This document shows, one piece after another, positions 22,301 through 33,780 of a stretch of DNA of 64,000 bases. This DNA is from Rhododendron vialii (lineage: Eukaryota > Streptophyta > Magnoliopsida > Ericales > Ericaceae). Below the pieces are notes generated by a model that saw nothing but the letters and a program-made list of their open reading frames with translations, ran no database searches and was not told the DNA's origin. The first letter of the stretch is position 1; each line of letters begins with the position of its first letter. The position numbers were made by a program, and so were the translations under genes. The DNA is taken from NCBI RefSeq assembly GCF_030253575.1, contig NC_080566.1:32523001-32587000 (forward strand), in the 5' to 3' direction.

Positions 22301-23006
22301 TGTTGGAGTTTTTCAAAATAAAAGGTTGCGGGAGGTTATTCGTGAAAAGGTGCGACACCTTTTCACATGGGGTATGACTTTACGTGAATAGTTATTACAC
22401 CTATTAACTTAGGGTGTGACTATTAGAATGGGGTGTGATTGTTAGGAAGGGATGTGATACATAGAGGTGCCTCCATGAGGCATGACTCTTCCTAATTAAT
22501 TATTTGCATGAAAGGGTGCCTACTAAAAGGCATGATCCTTTCTCATAATTAATTGTCTCCAAAAGACATACCCTTTCTAATGTGTGTTTACAAAAGACAC
22601 AACCTTTCACGTAAGGGTGCCTATAAGTCTATAAATAGGCCATTGGTTAATTCATTTGACACACCAATAAAATATCCAGAAACTCTCCTGCTTCTCTGTC
22701 TCGTTGTTTTCTATACTGTTATTCCGTTATTCTGCAGAAACGGAATTAACAGTACTTGGTTCAATTGATTCTCATAGGCTCGGTATTCTGTCTGTCCTTC
22801 GTTTGTGCGGACGCAGGCAGAAGATCATTGATCGGGCTTCGTTTTATCCTCAGAACAGATTCGCTGTAACCCGGTGCACACCAATTGGTGGGGGCGAATA
22901 CTGTTTTCGGAAAGCGACGACGTAACGTGACTCGAAGCGGTTTCCATCAGTTTGTTCAAGTTTCAGAAGGCTCCAGATTTTGAAGGTTCCAATTTTTGCA
23001 CTAACA
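22301..23006 (+). repeat. 3' LTR of the copia element
   Basis: It has the same length as the 5' LTR, offset by 5183 bases throughout with no indel, and no base difference found by reading. Its final ATG is in frame with the downstream DUF247 half, so a transcript from this LTR could in principle express the C-terminal part as an LTR-started fusion. Confidence 0.97.
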
Positions 23007-23011
23007 AAATT

Positions 23012-23708
23012 CAGAGACTTTTTGGACAGAAAAGGAATCAATAGAAAGCAACTGCTTCATTACCCTGAATATGTTTGGTTTCAGCGAAACAAATTGTGCC
23101 AATCCATTCATGTTCCTGAAACCTCAGATGAGGGTCGTTTCTGGGACTTATTTTACGCCTTCCGATCTATTAGTGAGCTCAAAAGTAAGGGAATCCAGGC
23201 TAGGCGTGGCAGTACCGATAACCAAAGGGATATTAAGTTCAGATCTTCCTTCTTCTTCTTCGCAGTGCTCGAAATTCCTCCTCTTATGTTGAATCCCTGT
23301 TTCATTATACATAATTCAAACCAGATTGCGTACGAGTTGACACCAAACAATCCTACCAACCAACCCACAATGGCTTACATAAATTTCCTGAAATCTCTTA
23401 TTAATAGCGCCGAAGATGTGAAAGAGTTGCGTGCAAATAATATACTACTCAGCCCCTGCACAAGTGATGAAGAAGTGGTCGACATGATCAACAGCATCCC
23501 CACAATCTTTGAAGAGGACTTCACAATATATGCGAAGGTGAAGCAGAGCATTCAAAATCACTATGACAATAAGGCGAAGACTTGGATTGCCGAATTGATT
23601 CATAACTATTTCAACAGTCCGTGGGCATTCATCGCTTTCTTTGCCGCGTCTGCTCTTATTATCATGAGTTTTATTCAGACCTACTTCACAATCAACCCTC
23701 GCAAGTGA
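23012..23708 (+). pseudogene. DUF247 protein gene, 3' part
   Basis: The frame continues exactly from the 5' part across the insertion: the split codon becomes TTC and reads on as RDFLDRKG. The segment carries the C-terminal family marks: an IPPLMLNPC-like block followed by NQIAYE, and a last hydrophobic segment WAFIAFFAASALIIMSFI followed by a short basic tail and a TGA stop. DUF247 proteins typically end in such a membrane segment. No other damage is visible, which agrees with the young age of the insertion. Confidence 0.92.
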
Positions 23709-24040
23709 TTGGTTCACATTTTCAACATCACTTGTGGCTTGGCTTGGCTTTTTTTTTTTGGGTTTCTATTTGTTCTCTACTTCCTGTTCCTTTCATGATG
23801 GTTTGTATAATCATGTGGAAACCTGTTTTCCAGAGAGCTAATTTTTTTGGGGGTTTCTATTTTGTTTTGATGAGTCAGGAGAAGTATGGTCCACAAGTCC
23901 ATCCACATATTAGTGCAACTGACAGCCCAGTTTGCAATATATTGGCCCAACCTTATCAGGCCAACATACTTGGTGCTTTCAGTCTCTCAATAATAAGTAG
24001 TCAAATAGAATCGACTTGATGGGTCAAATAGACCAATTTA

Positions 24041-24166
24041 GGAAAAATGACGGCAGTATTTTGATAATTAATACTTGTCAAGGATATTTTCAGCATTAAA
24101 AAATGTTCTCAACATGTCCTTGACGGGTATTAATTATCAAAATACGTCATGGGCTGTCATTTTTCC
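24041..24166. mobile_element. Short foldback MITE
   Basis: GGAAAAATGACGGC on the left pairs with GGGCTGTCATTTTTCC on the right, and both arms carry TTGATAATTAATAC / GTATTAATTATCAA. It is 126 bases and non-coding; it lies shortly downstream of the DUF247 3' half. Confidence 0.78.
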
Positions 24167-24655
24167 ACTGATTTAAGGGTAGGAAATGGCTCCTATCCAC
24201 TCCATATATTAGACTTCACCAAACTGTTGGGCTCATGCGGCCTATCACAAGTCAATTATGTATTTATATAAATAATTGTCAGTATTGGTAAAAAAAAATT
24301 ATGAATTTTTGTATTTTACCTTAATAATGGGATATAAAACATAGGGAGTTGAACGTAGATTTTTTATAAGTAACACTTTCCTTATAATTTTTATTCCTCG
24401 TTCAAGTCGCCGCCGCACCGTTTTTACTTTTCTGCGTCTTTCCCTCTCTCTCTCCGTTTCTTCAAAGTTTTCCACACCCATCCTCTCGATCCTCTCTCCG
24501 TTTCTTCGGCTAGTTAAAGTTGGGCTTATTGGCTTTGTAATCATAGTAGTAGGAAGGATTGGAATTACCATAATCGTAGAAGAAGTTTATAGGTAATATG
24601 ACTTGGGAAAATGCTAAAAACAGCTTAATGGGTTGTCAATAAGACATGAAAATAA

Positions 24656-24714
<59 letters not shown>

Positions 24715-25415
24715 TTACGTGTTAAAGCGTCTTGAAAAGTGTTAAAAGTGTATCAGAAATTGTGTTTTCTTATATTTTTTTGCCTTATTGACAACTCAGT
24801 AGGCTGTCAATAGCTTAACTATATAACTTATTCTTGATCTCTAATCCTATTGATAATTGGAATTAATTTAGTTAATTTCAGCAGTTATTGCAAGTTTGCT
24901 TTTATGTTTCACACTTGTGAGGCAAAGAATAGAAGGAAAAAAAAAAGGGAATAAATATTCACATTTTCTTTTCTGTTATTCACACCATTTTGTTTTTGTT
25001 TTTTAGTGTTGAAAATATATGTATTTTTTATTTTTTGTTAAAACACAAAAAAAAAATATGAATGTGGATAACAAAAAAAAAGGAACGTAAATATCAATTT
25101 CCAAAATAAAAATTATTTCATGTTGCATATATGGAATTTAACTTGTTCAGCCTTATAACGATTGATTGCTTTCAGGACACTGTTTTTTTTGATAACTTAA
25201 AGTTCTCATAACGAGTGATCGATCCTCGCCCATTTTCGTAACATTCAAAAACAGGTCTCGATCCGATGATGTTTACCACCTCGATCATATTTTGCGTAGA
25301 TAATGTAACTGCTAAGTGGAGATTAAAAGTTACGAGCGGCTCAGAATCACACCGTCGGATTTAATGGAGCTCAAATACGGATTAGGCAAATACATTAGCG
25401 GCAGTGATGCTGCAG
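24167..25415. other. Gene-free spacer with a TA microsatellite
   Basis: It contains a pure (TA)n run at 24659-24709 and otherwise AT-rich sequence. No coding or RNA gene signal is seen. Confidence 0.6.
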
Positions 25416-25717
25416 TAGGGGTGTGCATGGGTCGGGTATGGACCGAAACCCGACCCGACCATATCGGGTAAGGAAAATTCAGGCCCACAACCAAACCAAC
25501 CGATGGTATAGACCCTTCCGCGAGCCCGACTTTTTACCTCGGGTCGGGTCGATTCTATCCTTCGAGTGGGTTAGACCCCACGGGTAAGGGACACACCAAC
25601 CCGAAGTCCAAACCGAAACTCGTATATTTTTTTATAGAACCCAACCAAAGCACTTGTTCAGAGCCGCCTGAGACCCTTCGTGTCGGGTCAAGTAGTCGGG
25701 GATTTTGCACAGGCCTA
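25416..25717. mobile_element. hAT-like MITE rich in CGGGTCGGG motifs
   Basis: The left end TAGGGGTGTGCATGG and the right end TTTTGCACAGGCCTA form an imperfect inverted repeat of hAT style. CCCGACCCGAC and GGGTCGGGTC motifs recur in both orientations. The flanks CTGCAG and CTGCACAG only partly match. Confidence 0.55.
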
Positions 25718-25749
25718 CTGCACAGCACGTGCTCAAATTCCTGGAATGG

Positions 25750-25965
25750 GAGGGGCTATAGTGCACCCGCCACACGCACTACACTGTGTAGTGCGGCCGA
25801 TTCGACCGTTCATCTTAATGCGAACGACTTGAATTTAATCTAAACTTCTACAAATTTTTGCCATCCATTATTCGAATGAAAATTCAAACCGTCCATTGTC
25901 GAGATGAACGGCCGAATTAGCTACACTATAAGCACAGTGCAGGTTACACTACAGCAGTTTCGGGT
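25750..25965. mobile_element. Foldback MITE
   Basis: GGCCGATTCGACCGTTCATCT on the left pairs with GAGATGAACGGCCGAATTAG on the right, and an inner AACTTGAATTT-like block pairs with AATTCAAACCG. The tips are AGTGCACC... and ...GCACAGTGCAGG. It is non-coding. Confidence 0.65.
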
Positions 25966-26023
25966 CCCAAATTCCTATACAAAGGTTTCCAAAACTTTTG
26001 CAACGGTTTTGATTGGCCTAAAA

Positions 26024-26230
26024 ATGGCATCTCACTCACTTTCCGCTTTACTTCCATTTAAAGCAAGAACTAAAATTACTCCCTACTCGCAATTTAGAAG
26101 CCAATCATCTCCAACTCCTGCGCCCACCGTTACTACCCTGTTCCAGAATCCGAAACCTAAGCCCACTGTACACGTGGCAATCTCCCAAAATCCTACTACA
26201 TCACCGTCACATTACATTAGCCAGACCCAT
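26024..26230 (+). pseudogene. Orphan segment resembling a chloroplast transit peptide
   Basis: From the ATG at 26024 about 69 codons (MASHSLSALLPFKARTK...) are rich in Ser, Thr, Pro and Ala, carry several Lys/Arg and contain no Asp or Glu. That is the composition of a plastid targeting peptide. The segment lies between two foldback elements (about 25750-25965 and 26270-26480). The open frame continues to 26542, but the later part is MITE sequence. No mature protein domain follows. It may be a stranded first exon or gene fragment; the composition could also be chance. Confidence 0.35.
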
Positions 26231-26249
26231 ATCCACTCCTTTGTGAGTA

Positions 26250-26660
26250 TTTATCAATTAATCGATGCACTGATATCGTTTCTGCTGAGCAGTCAATCCG
26301 ACCATTCATCTCGACATGAACGGTTCGAATTAAATCTGAACGTATACAAATTAGAACCGTCTATTGTTCGATTAAGATTCGAACCCTTGATTCCCAAAAG
26401 AGATGAGCGATCGGATCTACCGCTTGAAAACATCCCCATCACACGGTCTTATAAATCAGTGATTCTTGAAAATAATTACTACAGTACAACATTATTCCCG
26501 ATCTTTTCAATCTTTAGTAAAATGAGTTGGTATCACCGATAAACAAATGAAAAACTCCAAATAAGATGAATAAAAAGACACTGCATCTTTTTTCGACCGA
26601 AAAATAAGTTCAAACCGGTCGAAACCGGACCGGTATCACCCCTACTAGCAGCACTATGGT
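26250..26660. other. MITE-like sequence and spacer
   Basis: A foldback-type motif (CCGACCATTCATCTCGACATG, then GAACCGTC and TTGTTCGATT) resembles the element at 25750-25965. No gene is seen. Confidence 0.5.
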
Positions 26661-26819
26661 GAGACCCCATTTTCACTGCAACTTAATAGCTTTTGTAAAG
26701 TTATTCATGCTAAACTAAATTTTTTGTTAAAAATTTAAGTTATTTTTTGTCAATTTTTAGCTTGCCAGTAACGCCCCTTGAATGTTCAGGAAAAATAACT
26801 ACCGCTAAGATGTCACAAT

Positions 26820-26829
26820 GCCACGTGGC
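26820..26829. promoter_or_regulatory. Palindromic G-box upstream of the MFS gene
   Basis: GCCACGTGGC is a perfect 10-base palindrome with the CACGTG core bound by plant bZIP/bHLH factors. It lies about 420 bases before the ATG. The same motif precedes the detached leader copy at 11633-11638, much closer to the leader, so here it has apparently been pushed away by a foldback insertion. Confidence 0.55.
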
Positions 26830-26839
26830 AAGGTTATAG

Positions 26840-27075
26840 TTGCTGGAAACGGAAGGGCTGTCAAGCACCCCTGGAAAGTAAGGGTAGGGTGGCCGATTTG
26901 ACCGATCATCTTCACAATCGACGGCTCGATGCTTTGCCGAAGAATCAACGGCTCAGATTTATCTGTACTTAGGTTCAATCTAAGTCTTTTATGACGAGTA
27001 GACGATGGGATAAACGATCAAATCGGTCGCTTGACACCGCTTTGCAAGTAGCGACATCCCCTGTCGGTATGGCAG
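26840..27075. mobile_element. Degenerate foldback insertion in the MFS promoter
   Basis: GGCCGATTTGACCGATC on the left and CGATCAAATCGGTCGC on the right are inverted. The detached promoter copy at 11627-11811 lacks this segment between the G-box and the leader, which supports its being an insertion. Exact ends and target site are not clear. Confidence 0.55.
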
Positions 27076-27250
27076 TGGCACACCATAATTTTCCCTCGTT
27101 CGGACAAAAGATAGAACTAAAAGATACAGATCTTCCCGCCCCCAGTCAAGTCAACCCTCTCTCCCTCTTTCTCTCTCTCCATAGAAAAGGGAGAGCAGAG
27201 CAGGGGGAAAAAAAAAAAGGACAGAGAAAAAGGACAGAGAAGCCAAAAGA

Positions 27251-27567
27251 ATGAAAATGGGGATAAAGAAATCGGAGACGTTGACGCTGATACTGGTGAA
27301 TCTGGCCGGAATAATGGAGAGAGCCGACGAGTCACTTCTGCCCGGAGTGTACAAGGAGGTGGGGGCCGCACTCCACACGGACCCAACTGGGCTGGGCTCC
27401 CTCACTCTCTTCAGATCCATTGTCCAGACCTCCTGCTACCCTCTCGCAGCCTATCTAGCCACCCGCCACAACCGCGCCCACGTCGTCGCCCTCGGGGCCT
27501 TCCTCTGGGCCGCCGCCACTTTCCTTGTCGCCATTTCCTCCACTTACGTTGAGGTACACCACCTTCG

Positions 27568-27629
<62 letters not shown>

Positions 27630-30600
27630 AATTACATGAGTGTATACATATAACTATAATCGAACCAAATAAAATCGACCCTAGCCGATCCAAAAAAAAG
27701 AAAACTGATCCTAGGATCAGCTATATGAATTCGTTTTTTCGTTGACCTTTTAGGTTTCATGGGAATACAATACGGGCCCTTATTTAGGTGGGTATGTACG
27801 ATATGCATCATTCGTCTAAATCGACTTGAATTCATAGCTTGGAGATTAGAATTCATAACACTTGGGACATAAATTTAGAACATTTATTTTGAATTAGTAA
27901 GATATACTCCACATTTTATGAGCTGTTGTTGTGATTTTTTTAAAAATGTATGACTTTTTTTTGTGCATATGAATATACAAATGTTATGAATCTTATTTAT
28001 AAATGTTAGAAATTTTTATGCGAAATGTTATTTATTCAAAGTGATTCAAGCAGTTGCATACCGTTCACAACCAAACGGTGGTGTACACACCCAAAATGTC
28101 AGTATCATTACAATGGGCTACAATACACACCCAAAATACGGGTGTGTATCATATGCACCCCCAGAATTGTTATGATTCACAAAGGAAATGTCATGAATCG
28201 TATTGCTGAAAATGTGCGATTTTAGTATAAAAGTTACGAGATGCACCAAAATGTTATGATTCTAGTGAAAATGTTACGAATCCTAAACATTACGGATTCT
28301 ATTTCTGAATAATTACGATTTTTTAGTATAAAAGTTGTGAGATGCACCAAAATGATATAAATCATAGTGAAAATGTTACAAATTCTATTGCTGAAAGGTT
28401 ACGAGTTTTAGACCAAAGTTACGAAATACACCAAAATTTAATGAATGAACTATACAATAGGTGTATATGATACACACTTTTAAAGGGTGTGCATTGTATA
28501 CTTTCCCCATTATAATATTTACGTTCATACATTTGAAGAGGAGTTTAATCCTTGACTTCCTTTCTTCTGGCACTTAAGTGCACCCCTGATTGCTATTCGA
28601 CCAAAGGCCTCTTGGCACAAAAAATTGATTGATAACTTGGAATTTTAGGGGGGGTGTTCCCATACATGTTTGGAAGTTCTAAGAAATTTTTTCTACCCAA
28701 GAGACTTGGAGGAGCCAATTCCATAAAACTTTTCCGAACAAACTTGAAAAACTAGTATAATTAGTGAAAATTTGGAGTTGTGTTTGGCCCACAGGCAAGC
28801 CCTTGTGTCCGCCCCTGCTCACGATCTTTTGTATCGCTTACGAATCAAGTCATTATTTGTTAATTGGTCAATGATCTTGGAATAATGAAGAATCCAGTTT
28901 GATTTGGTTTTATTGTAAGCGTTCATCTGCATGTTGTTGCGTTATGATGAGAAGCTTGGCTCCACCCCTGTACACATGTATATCTCTTGAAATTTTCAAC
29001 TATAGTTTTGAGTCAGGATAACACAAACATAAAGGTACACATCTCAACTTGGCAAAACCATGTTGCACAAACTTGTCATTAGGCCATCTGCATAGATATC
29101 TCATAATTTCATAAATTTAGAGCAAGTCCAATTTTATAGGGTACACATCTCAACAGGCAATCCCCTCACTGAGTGTGTACAGATTATGATTGTATATTAC
29201 GCATTCAACTCGGCAGACAACCTCCTGAATTGTCAATGTGACAGGCTGGCTATTGTTTTTCATAACCCAATATTTGTGTCATGCGGCGCTTAGTTGTTTT
29301 AAATGGTTATTCAGGTGGCTGTTTCAAGAGGTTTGAATGGGATAGGACTTGCCATAGTCATACCATCCGTTCAGTCCCTTGTTGCAGACTCAACCGATGA
29401 GACCAACCGTGGAACAGCTTTCGGTTGGTTACAATTAACCGGAAACATTGGGTCCATCATCGGTGGGCTTCTTTCGGTGCTGTTAGCCTCAACATCTTTC
29501 ATGGGTATCGCAGGTTGGAGGATAGCCTTCCATCTGGTTGCCTTGATTAGTGTTGTTGTTGGTGTTTTGGTCCGTCTCTTTGCAAATGATCCCCGCTTTG
29601 ATGAAGCTACAGCTCAAATTCCTCATAAACCCTTCTGGACAGAAGTTAAATACCTGATTACAGAAGCAAAATCGGTAATCAAAATACCATCTTTCCAGAT
29701 AATTGTTGCACAAGGTGTGGCGGGATCTTTTCCTTGGAATGCATTGTCATTTTGCCCTATGTGGTTAGAGCTTATTGGCTTCTCCCACAAGAAAGTGGCA
29801 TTTCTATGGACCCTTTTTATTATTGCTGGTTCGCTCGGAAGTATTTTTGGAGGGAAGATGGGGGATATCCTCGGGCAACGCTATCCAAATTCTGGGAGGA
29901 TAGTTTTATCCCAAATAAGCTCCAGTTCGGCTATCCCTTTAGCTGCAGTGCTGCTGCTACTATTGCCTTATGATCCTTCCACAGCATTCATGCACGGTTT
30001 TGTCTTGTTTAGTATGGGATTAGTCATGACGTGGTGTGCTCCAGCCACAAACAAGTATGTCTCTTCAAACTCCATGTTATTCTTCCCTAGTTTCTGTGGA
30101 CCAAATAAATGGAAATATGAGCTTTTAGGCATACTCCTTTTGTCCTACTAAGAAGCCCATATACGGACATGTGACACGGACACATATGCAGGCTGTGACT
30201 GTCAAGGGAAAGTGACAAAACCAACAAGATTGGAAATATAGGTATACGTGTTTGCACCATATGGCTGAAACATATGCAGGCCGTGAGTACTGGCCGTCTG
30301 TCAGGATAGCCTATCATTCCCTGCCTGAAGTATGCTACCTAGAATGTGAATCAGTGTGATACATGGACCAGGAATGGGAATGGTGTAAACCCCATGATCC
30401 AACTATTACATAACCGTTGAATACATAGAGTACTCTTTTACAAATTGGATAAATAACTGCTAATGGTATATTGTGCCACTGTTTGGATAACAATAGTCGG
30501 TTTGTTTACAAGTTAAGGTGGCTGTGCCCTGGTTAACTTCGTGCCATTTTCAGTTTTCTTCTGATCTTCTAAGCAATTGAAGTTGAAGCATAGCAGCATT

Positions 30601-32211
30601 TTGTTGTTTTCATGAAAAAATGGTTGTGTTAATTTGTATGGAAAACATTTTTTCTTTATAATATATGTCTACAAGATGATACTACTCCCTCTGTCTCTTA
30701 ATGTTGGTCCTCTACCCAATGTTCTAAATAGCGCTTGGCGCTAGTAGGGCGGAGACCCACCTCCAAGCCACCTAGGCGGCGCCAAGCAATTCGGCGTTTT
30801 TTTATTTTTATTTTAACAAACTATTATCCAATCAAACTATATTCTATGTATCCATAATGCAAGTTCAAAGTTCTATATAACCATAATACAAAGTTTAATG
30901 TATAAACCCAAATAAAATTAAGTAGTAGCAACTAGCAAATAAGTTGAATAAGACAATAAGTAGAAATAAACGAGATCGGAGATCCCTAATGCCAAGTTCA
31001 AAGTCCATCTCCTTCCTTTAACTCTTCTCCTCCATACCCTTCCAAAACTTGATCTCCATTAGTTTAATACTATACATTTTAGGCCTCCAAAGACACCGAT
31101 GACGCCGCCAAGGCTGCCAAGACCGCCGAGACCGCCATGGCCGCCAAGGCTGCCTAGGCGGCCGCCAAACCTCCATGGGCGCCAAATCAAACGCCAAGGG
31201 GTATTAGCGTGGCGGCAGGACACCTCCAAGCGCTTAGGCGGCAGCCATTTAGAACACTGCCTCTACCCCATTTTAGGATGTCTCACAATTACAGTTCACT
31301 TTGATGGGTGGAAGAAAAAAGTGTCTAAATTTTCAAATCTTAACCTCCACAAATTACAAAAGTAATCTTAAAAGTGTAAACTTAGGGGGCAATGTTGGAA
31401 ATCAAAAATCCAACTTTATAAGGGACGTGCATTAAAAGTGAGTATGTTGTGCGAAAAGGGACCAACATTAAGGGCTAGAGTTAGTTGCATACTGCAGATT
31501 TCTCTGCTTGCAGCAATTGCTATGGACTATGGTATATCCTAGAGTGGACATGGACAATCTTTGACCTTTCATTTTTCCTTCAATTTTTATCTAGAAGACG
31601 ATATTAGCATTCTGCAGATTTCACTGCATAAACTATATATTTACTATGTTATATTATGAAACTCTTCATTAATGACATATTGACATGTGTACAGTCCAAT
31701 ATTTGCAGAGATAGTTCCCGTGAAATCTCGAACGAGTATTTATGCTTTGGACCGATCTTTTGAGACCGTTCTAGCTGCATTTGCTCCCCCAATTGTTGGG
31801 CTACTGGCTCAGCGTGTTTTTGGTTACAAACCAATTCGAAACGGATCAACAAGCTCAGAAGAAATTGAAACAGACAGAAAGAATGCTGCATCATTAGCCA
31901 AGGCACTTTACGCAGCAATTGGGATTCCTTTCACAATATGCTTCCTCATCTACTCTCTCCTCCACTGCACGTATCCAAGAGATAGGGATCGCGCACGAAT
32001 GCAGACCTTAATAGAGTCAGAGATGCAACGGATGGAGGATTCGCCTTCCGTAGAAGAATACTCTCGGATTCATGTTCTGGGATCCGATGTGCTGGGGCAA
32101 AACGAAAGAAGTGTGATTGAAGGGGAATACGAAGGAGACGAAAGCCTTGATTTCGACGAGAATGATGAGAAGAGATTGATTCCCCATGAACAACCGGATT
32201 CCAGCAACTAA
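27251..32211 (+). CDS. UNE2-like major facilitator superfamily transporter
   Basis: Three exons fit GT-AG rules and join in frame: 27251-27553, 29315-30054 and 31695-32211, encoding 519 residues. The protein belongs to the plant MFS group that includes Arabidopsis UNE2 (At1g78130): exon 1 has TLILVNLAGIMERADESLL and ALHTDPTGLGSLTLFRSIV, exon 2 has VAVSRGLNGIGLA and several hydrophobic helices, and exon 3 has PIFAEIVP, then SIYALDRSFE. The last ~70 residues are hydrophilic and acidic (EYEGDESLDFDENDEKR) and probably cytosolic. The predicted role is membrane transport of an unknown small solute; the family is still poorly characterised. A pyrimidine-rich leader lies at 27081-27250. Intron 1 begins with a 55-base CT run, and intron 2 holds a hAT-like MITE. 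The second junction is well supported: AA|GTATGT ... ACAG|T restores Asn-Pro-Ile-Phe. Confidence 0.93.
27574..27628. repeat. (CT)n microsatellite in MFS intron 1
   Basis: A pure CT run of 55 bases begins about 20 bases after the exon 1 donor. Confidence 0.97.
28200..28445 (+). repeat. Degenerate tandem repeat of about 100 bp in MFS intron 1
   Basis: AGTATAAAAGTT(A/G)(C/T)GAGATGCACCAAAATG and AGTGAAAATGTTAC recur at about 100-base spacing, and a third diverged unit ends near 28440. The window itself begins inside the equivalent array of copy A. Confidence 0.65.
28300..31526 (+). repeat. Partial segmental duplication, copy B (within the complete MFS gene)
   Basis: This is the parent-like copy of 1-7116. 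It covers part of intron 1, exon 2 and most of intron 2. It lacks the Mutator-like element and solo LTR but has the older hAT-like element, so it serves as a dated empty site. Confidence 0.93.
30718..31260. mobile_element. hAT-like non-autonomous element, copy B (intact)
   Basis: The 543-base element has ends ATGTTCTAAATAGCG and CGGCAGCCATTTAGAACA in inverted orientation and 8-base flanks CTCTACCC at 30710-30717 and 31261-31268. The interior is rich in GCCGCCAAGG-like motifs. It lies in MFS intron 2 and is non-coding. Confidence 0.82.
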
Positions 32212-33780
32212 CGTTTGGAAGCCGGTTCGCGTAAGTTGTACTACCACCTGACAATTCCATTTATCAATGACGATCTCCTCCTACATGGTTCCCAGAATTT
32301 GGGACGAAAGGTTGTTTGCATATCTTGTTACCTTTTATTTACTCCTGATTAAGCTGTGAAGAGTTCATTTTTTTGGTTTTGTATAGACCCAATTTAAACA
32401 CCTTACCAGTCTCGTGTCGTTGCGATGTTGCACTCAGCATGCAGAGATCCGAATCACATGTATTTCCAATTTTCTATATAGATAACAAGAGTTATAGTCC
32501 ATAATATATTTCTACTTACTAGTTTTGAGAAAGAGGCGAGATTGTGTGTGCATATACGTAACCGTCATTTGATATTGTACCCACAACAAAAATGGGCAAT
32601 AGTTTAAAATTTTAGTGGGCTTTTTCACACATATATGAGAACTTTATAAACTTTTTTTTTTTTCATTCAAGAGACTTGTAAGGGCCAATCGTATATAACT
32701 TTTTTACATATGGAACTTAAAAACTCGTATAATTAGTGGTTAGTATTTGGAGTTGTTCGGGGCCTGGGCACCCGCCAGCACCCCCTTGTGTCTGCCCCTA
32801 TCAGCAATATATAGCTATGTTTTGTCGTTGATTCTTGTTAGATTCCCAATGGTCCATTGAGTTTAATTTCCTTTTTCTTCCATTTCAATCTTTATAGCAT
32901 GTTAAAACTGCTCTTCTACAGTGTATTAGGGGAAAGGAGGGGAACTCAATAAGGTTACACTCTACTTGGCCCCAACTCACATAAGGGTTTTGTATTTAGA
33001 GAAAAGATGGGTCAAAATAGAATCACCACCCACAAAATCTCCAAACGTCAGTTTCATTCGTTCTTCAGAAAAAACTAGGTTTTCGGGGCTTCTGCCTTTC
33101 TGGAGATTCTTCATCATATTTCTCTTCTTGACGGTATTTCTCTTCTTGATAGTTTAGTTGTGTATATAGAGAGATATTTTCGAAACCATTATAAATGAGG
33201 ATATCATCCATCATTTCCAAAGTATGAAAAGTCGTCGAGGTCGATTGTAAATCGAAGCTACATTTTGTTATTAATATAAATCTACTTTTTGATTAACTTC
33301 TTTCAATTAGCAACTAGAAAAAGTGAATTATACATAGTTCAAATTTTTCAACCCCGCTTATCGAAAATCTTGACTCCGCCACTAGCCACGTGGTGTGTCC
33401 AACTAATAGTGAGTAGTCATGTGCTCATCTCGTTTCTTTTTTCTCCGGGTAAGATAAACACATGACTGAGGTATTAATAGGGCACATAATTAGAAGACTA
33501 AACGTAGTGGTGCTTCCAGAAGACTAGAACACGGCTTCTGTTTAGGACGACTCCCATAGCAATCCAATTTTTGACTGACTCATGCTGTTTCATAGCCATG
33601 GGCTCTATATACCTTCGTGATCCAAGCCATTAGACAAGTCCATCATTGGACATTAGTAGTCATATGATTGGGTCACATTCTCATTGAAAAATGGTCACCC
33701 ATAAGATTTCGCAGCTGCCGATATTATTTGAGAAACACACAAGATCCCCCAAAGAAACACGCAAGGATCAACCATCATGC
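32212..33780. other. MFS 3' region and spacer
   Basis: The likely 3' UTR runs a few hundred bases past the stop at 32211, but I cannot place the polyadenylation site. The rest is AT-rich spacer without gene signal. Confidence 0.5.

Larger units (their letters stand above)
17118..23006 (+). mobile_element. Full-length Ty1/copia LTR retrotransposon
   Basis: Two 706-base LTRs (17118-17823 and 22301-23006) with TG...CA ends flank a single long open frame. The target duplication AAATT is perfect (17113-17117 and 23007-23011). The LTRs are the same length, and I found no difference on reading them in parallel, including identical translations of their chance frames. A purine-rich tract GAAAATGGTGGGGGA abuts the 3' LTR. 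The sequence after the 5' LTR (ATCGAAAACAGTAATCC) does not begin with TGG, so the primer binding site is not the usual type. Identical LTRs, an open frame and a perfect target duplication indicate a very young and possibly still mobile copy. Confidence 0.97.

Noticed and set aside
25904..26542. A 212-codon open frame as one protein gene
   Set aside because: Both ends lie in foldback MITE sequence. Only the middle (26024-26230) has protein-like composition.
27117..27420. Minus-strand frames over the MFS leader and exon 1
   Set aside because: They are antisense shadows of a pyrimidine-rich leader and a real exon.
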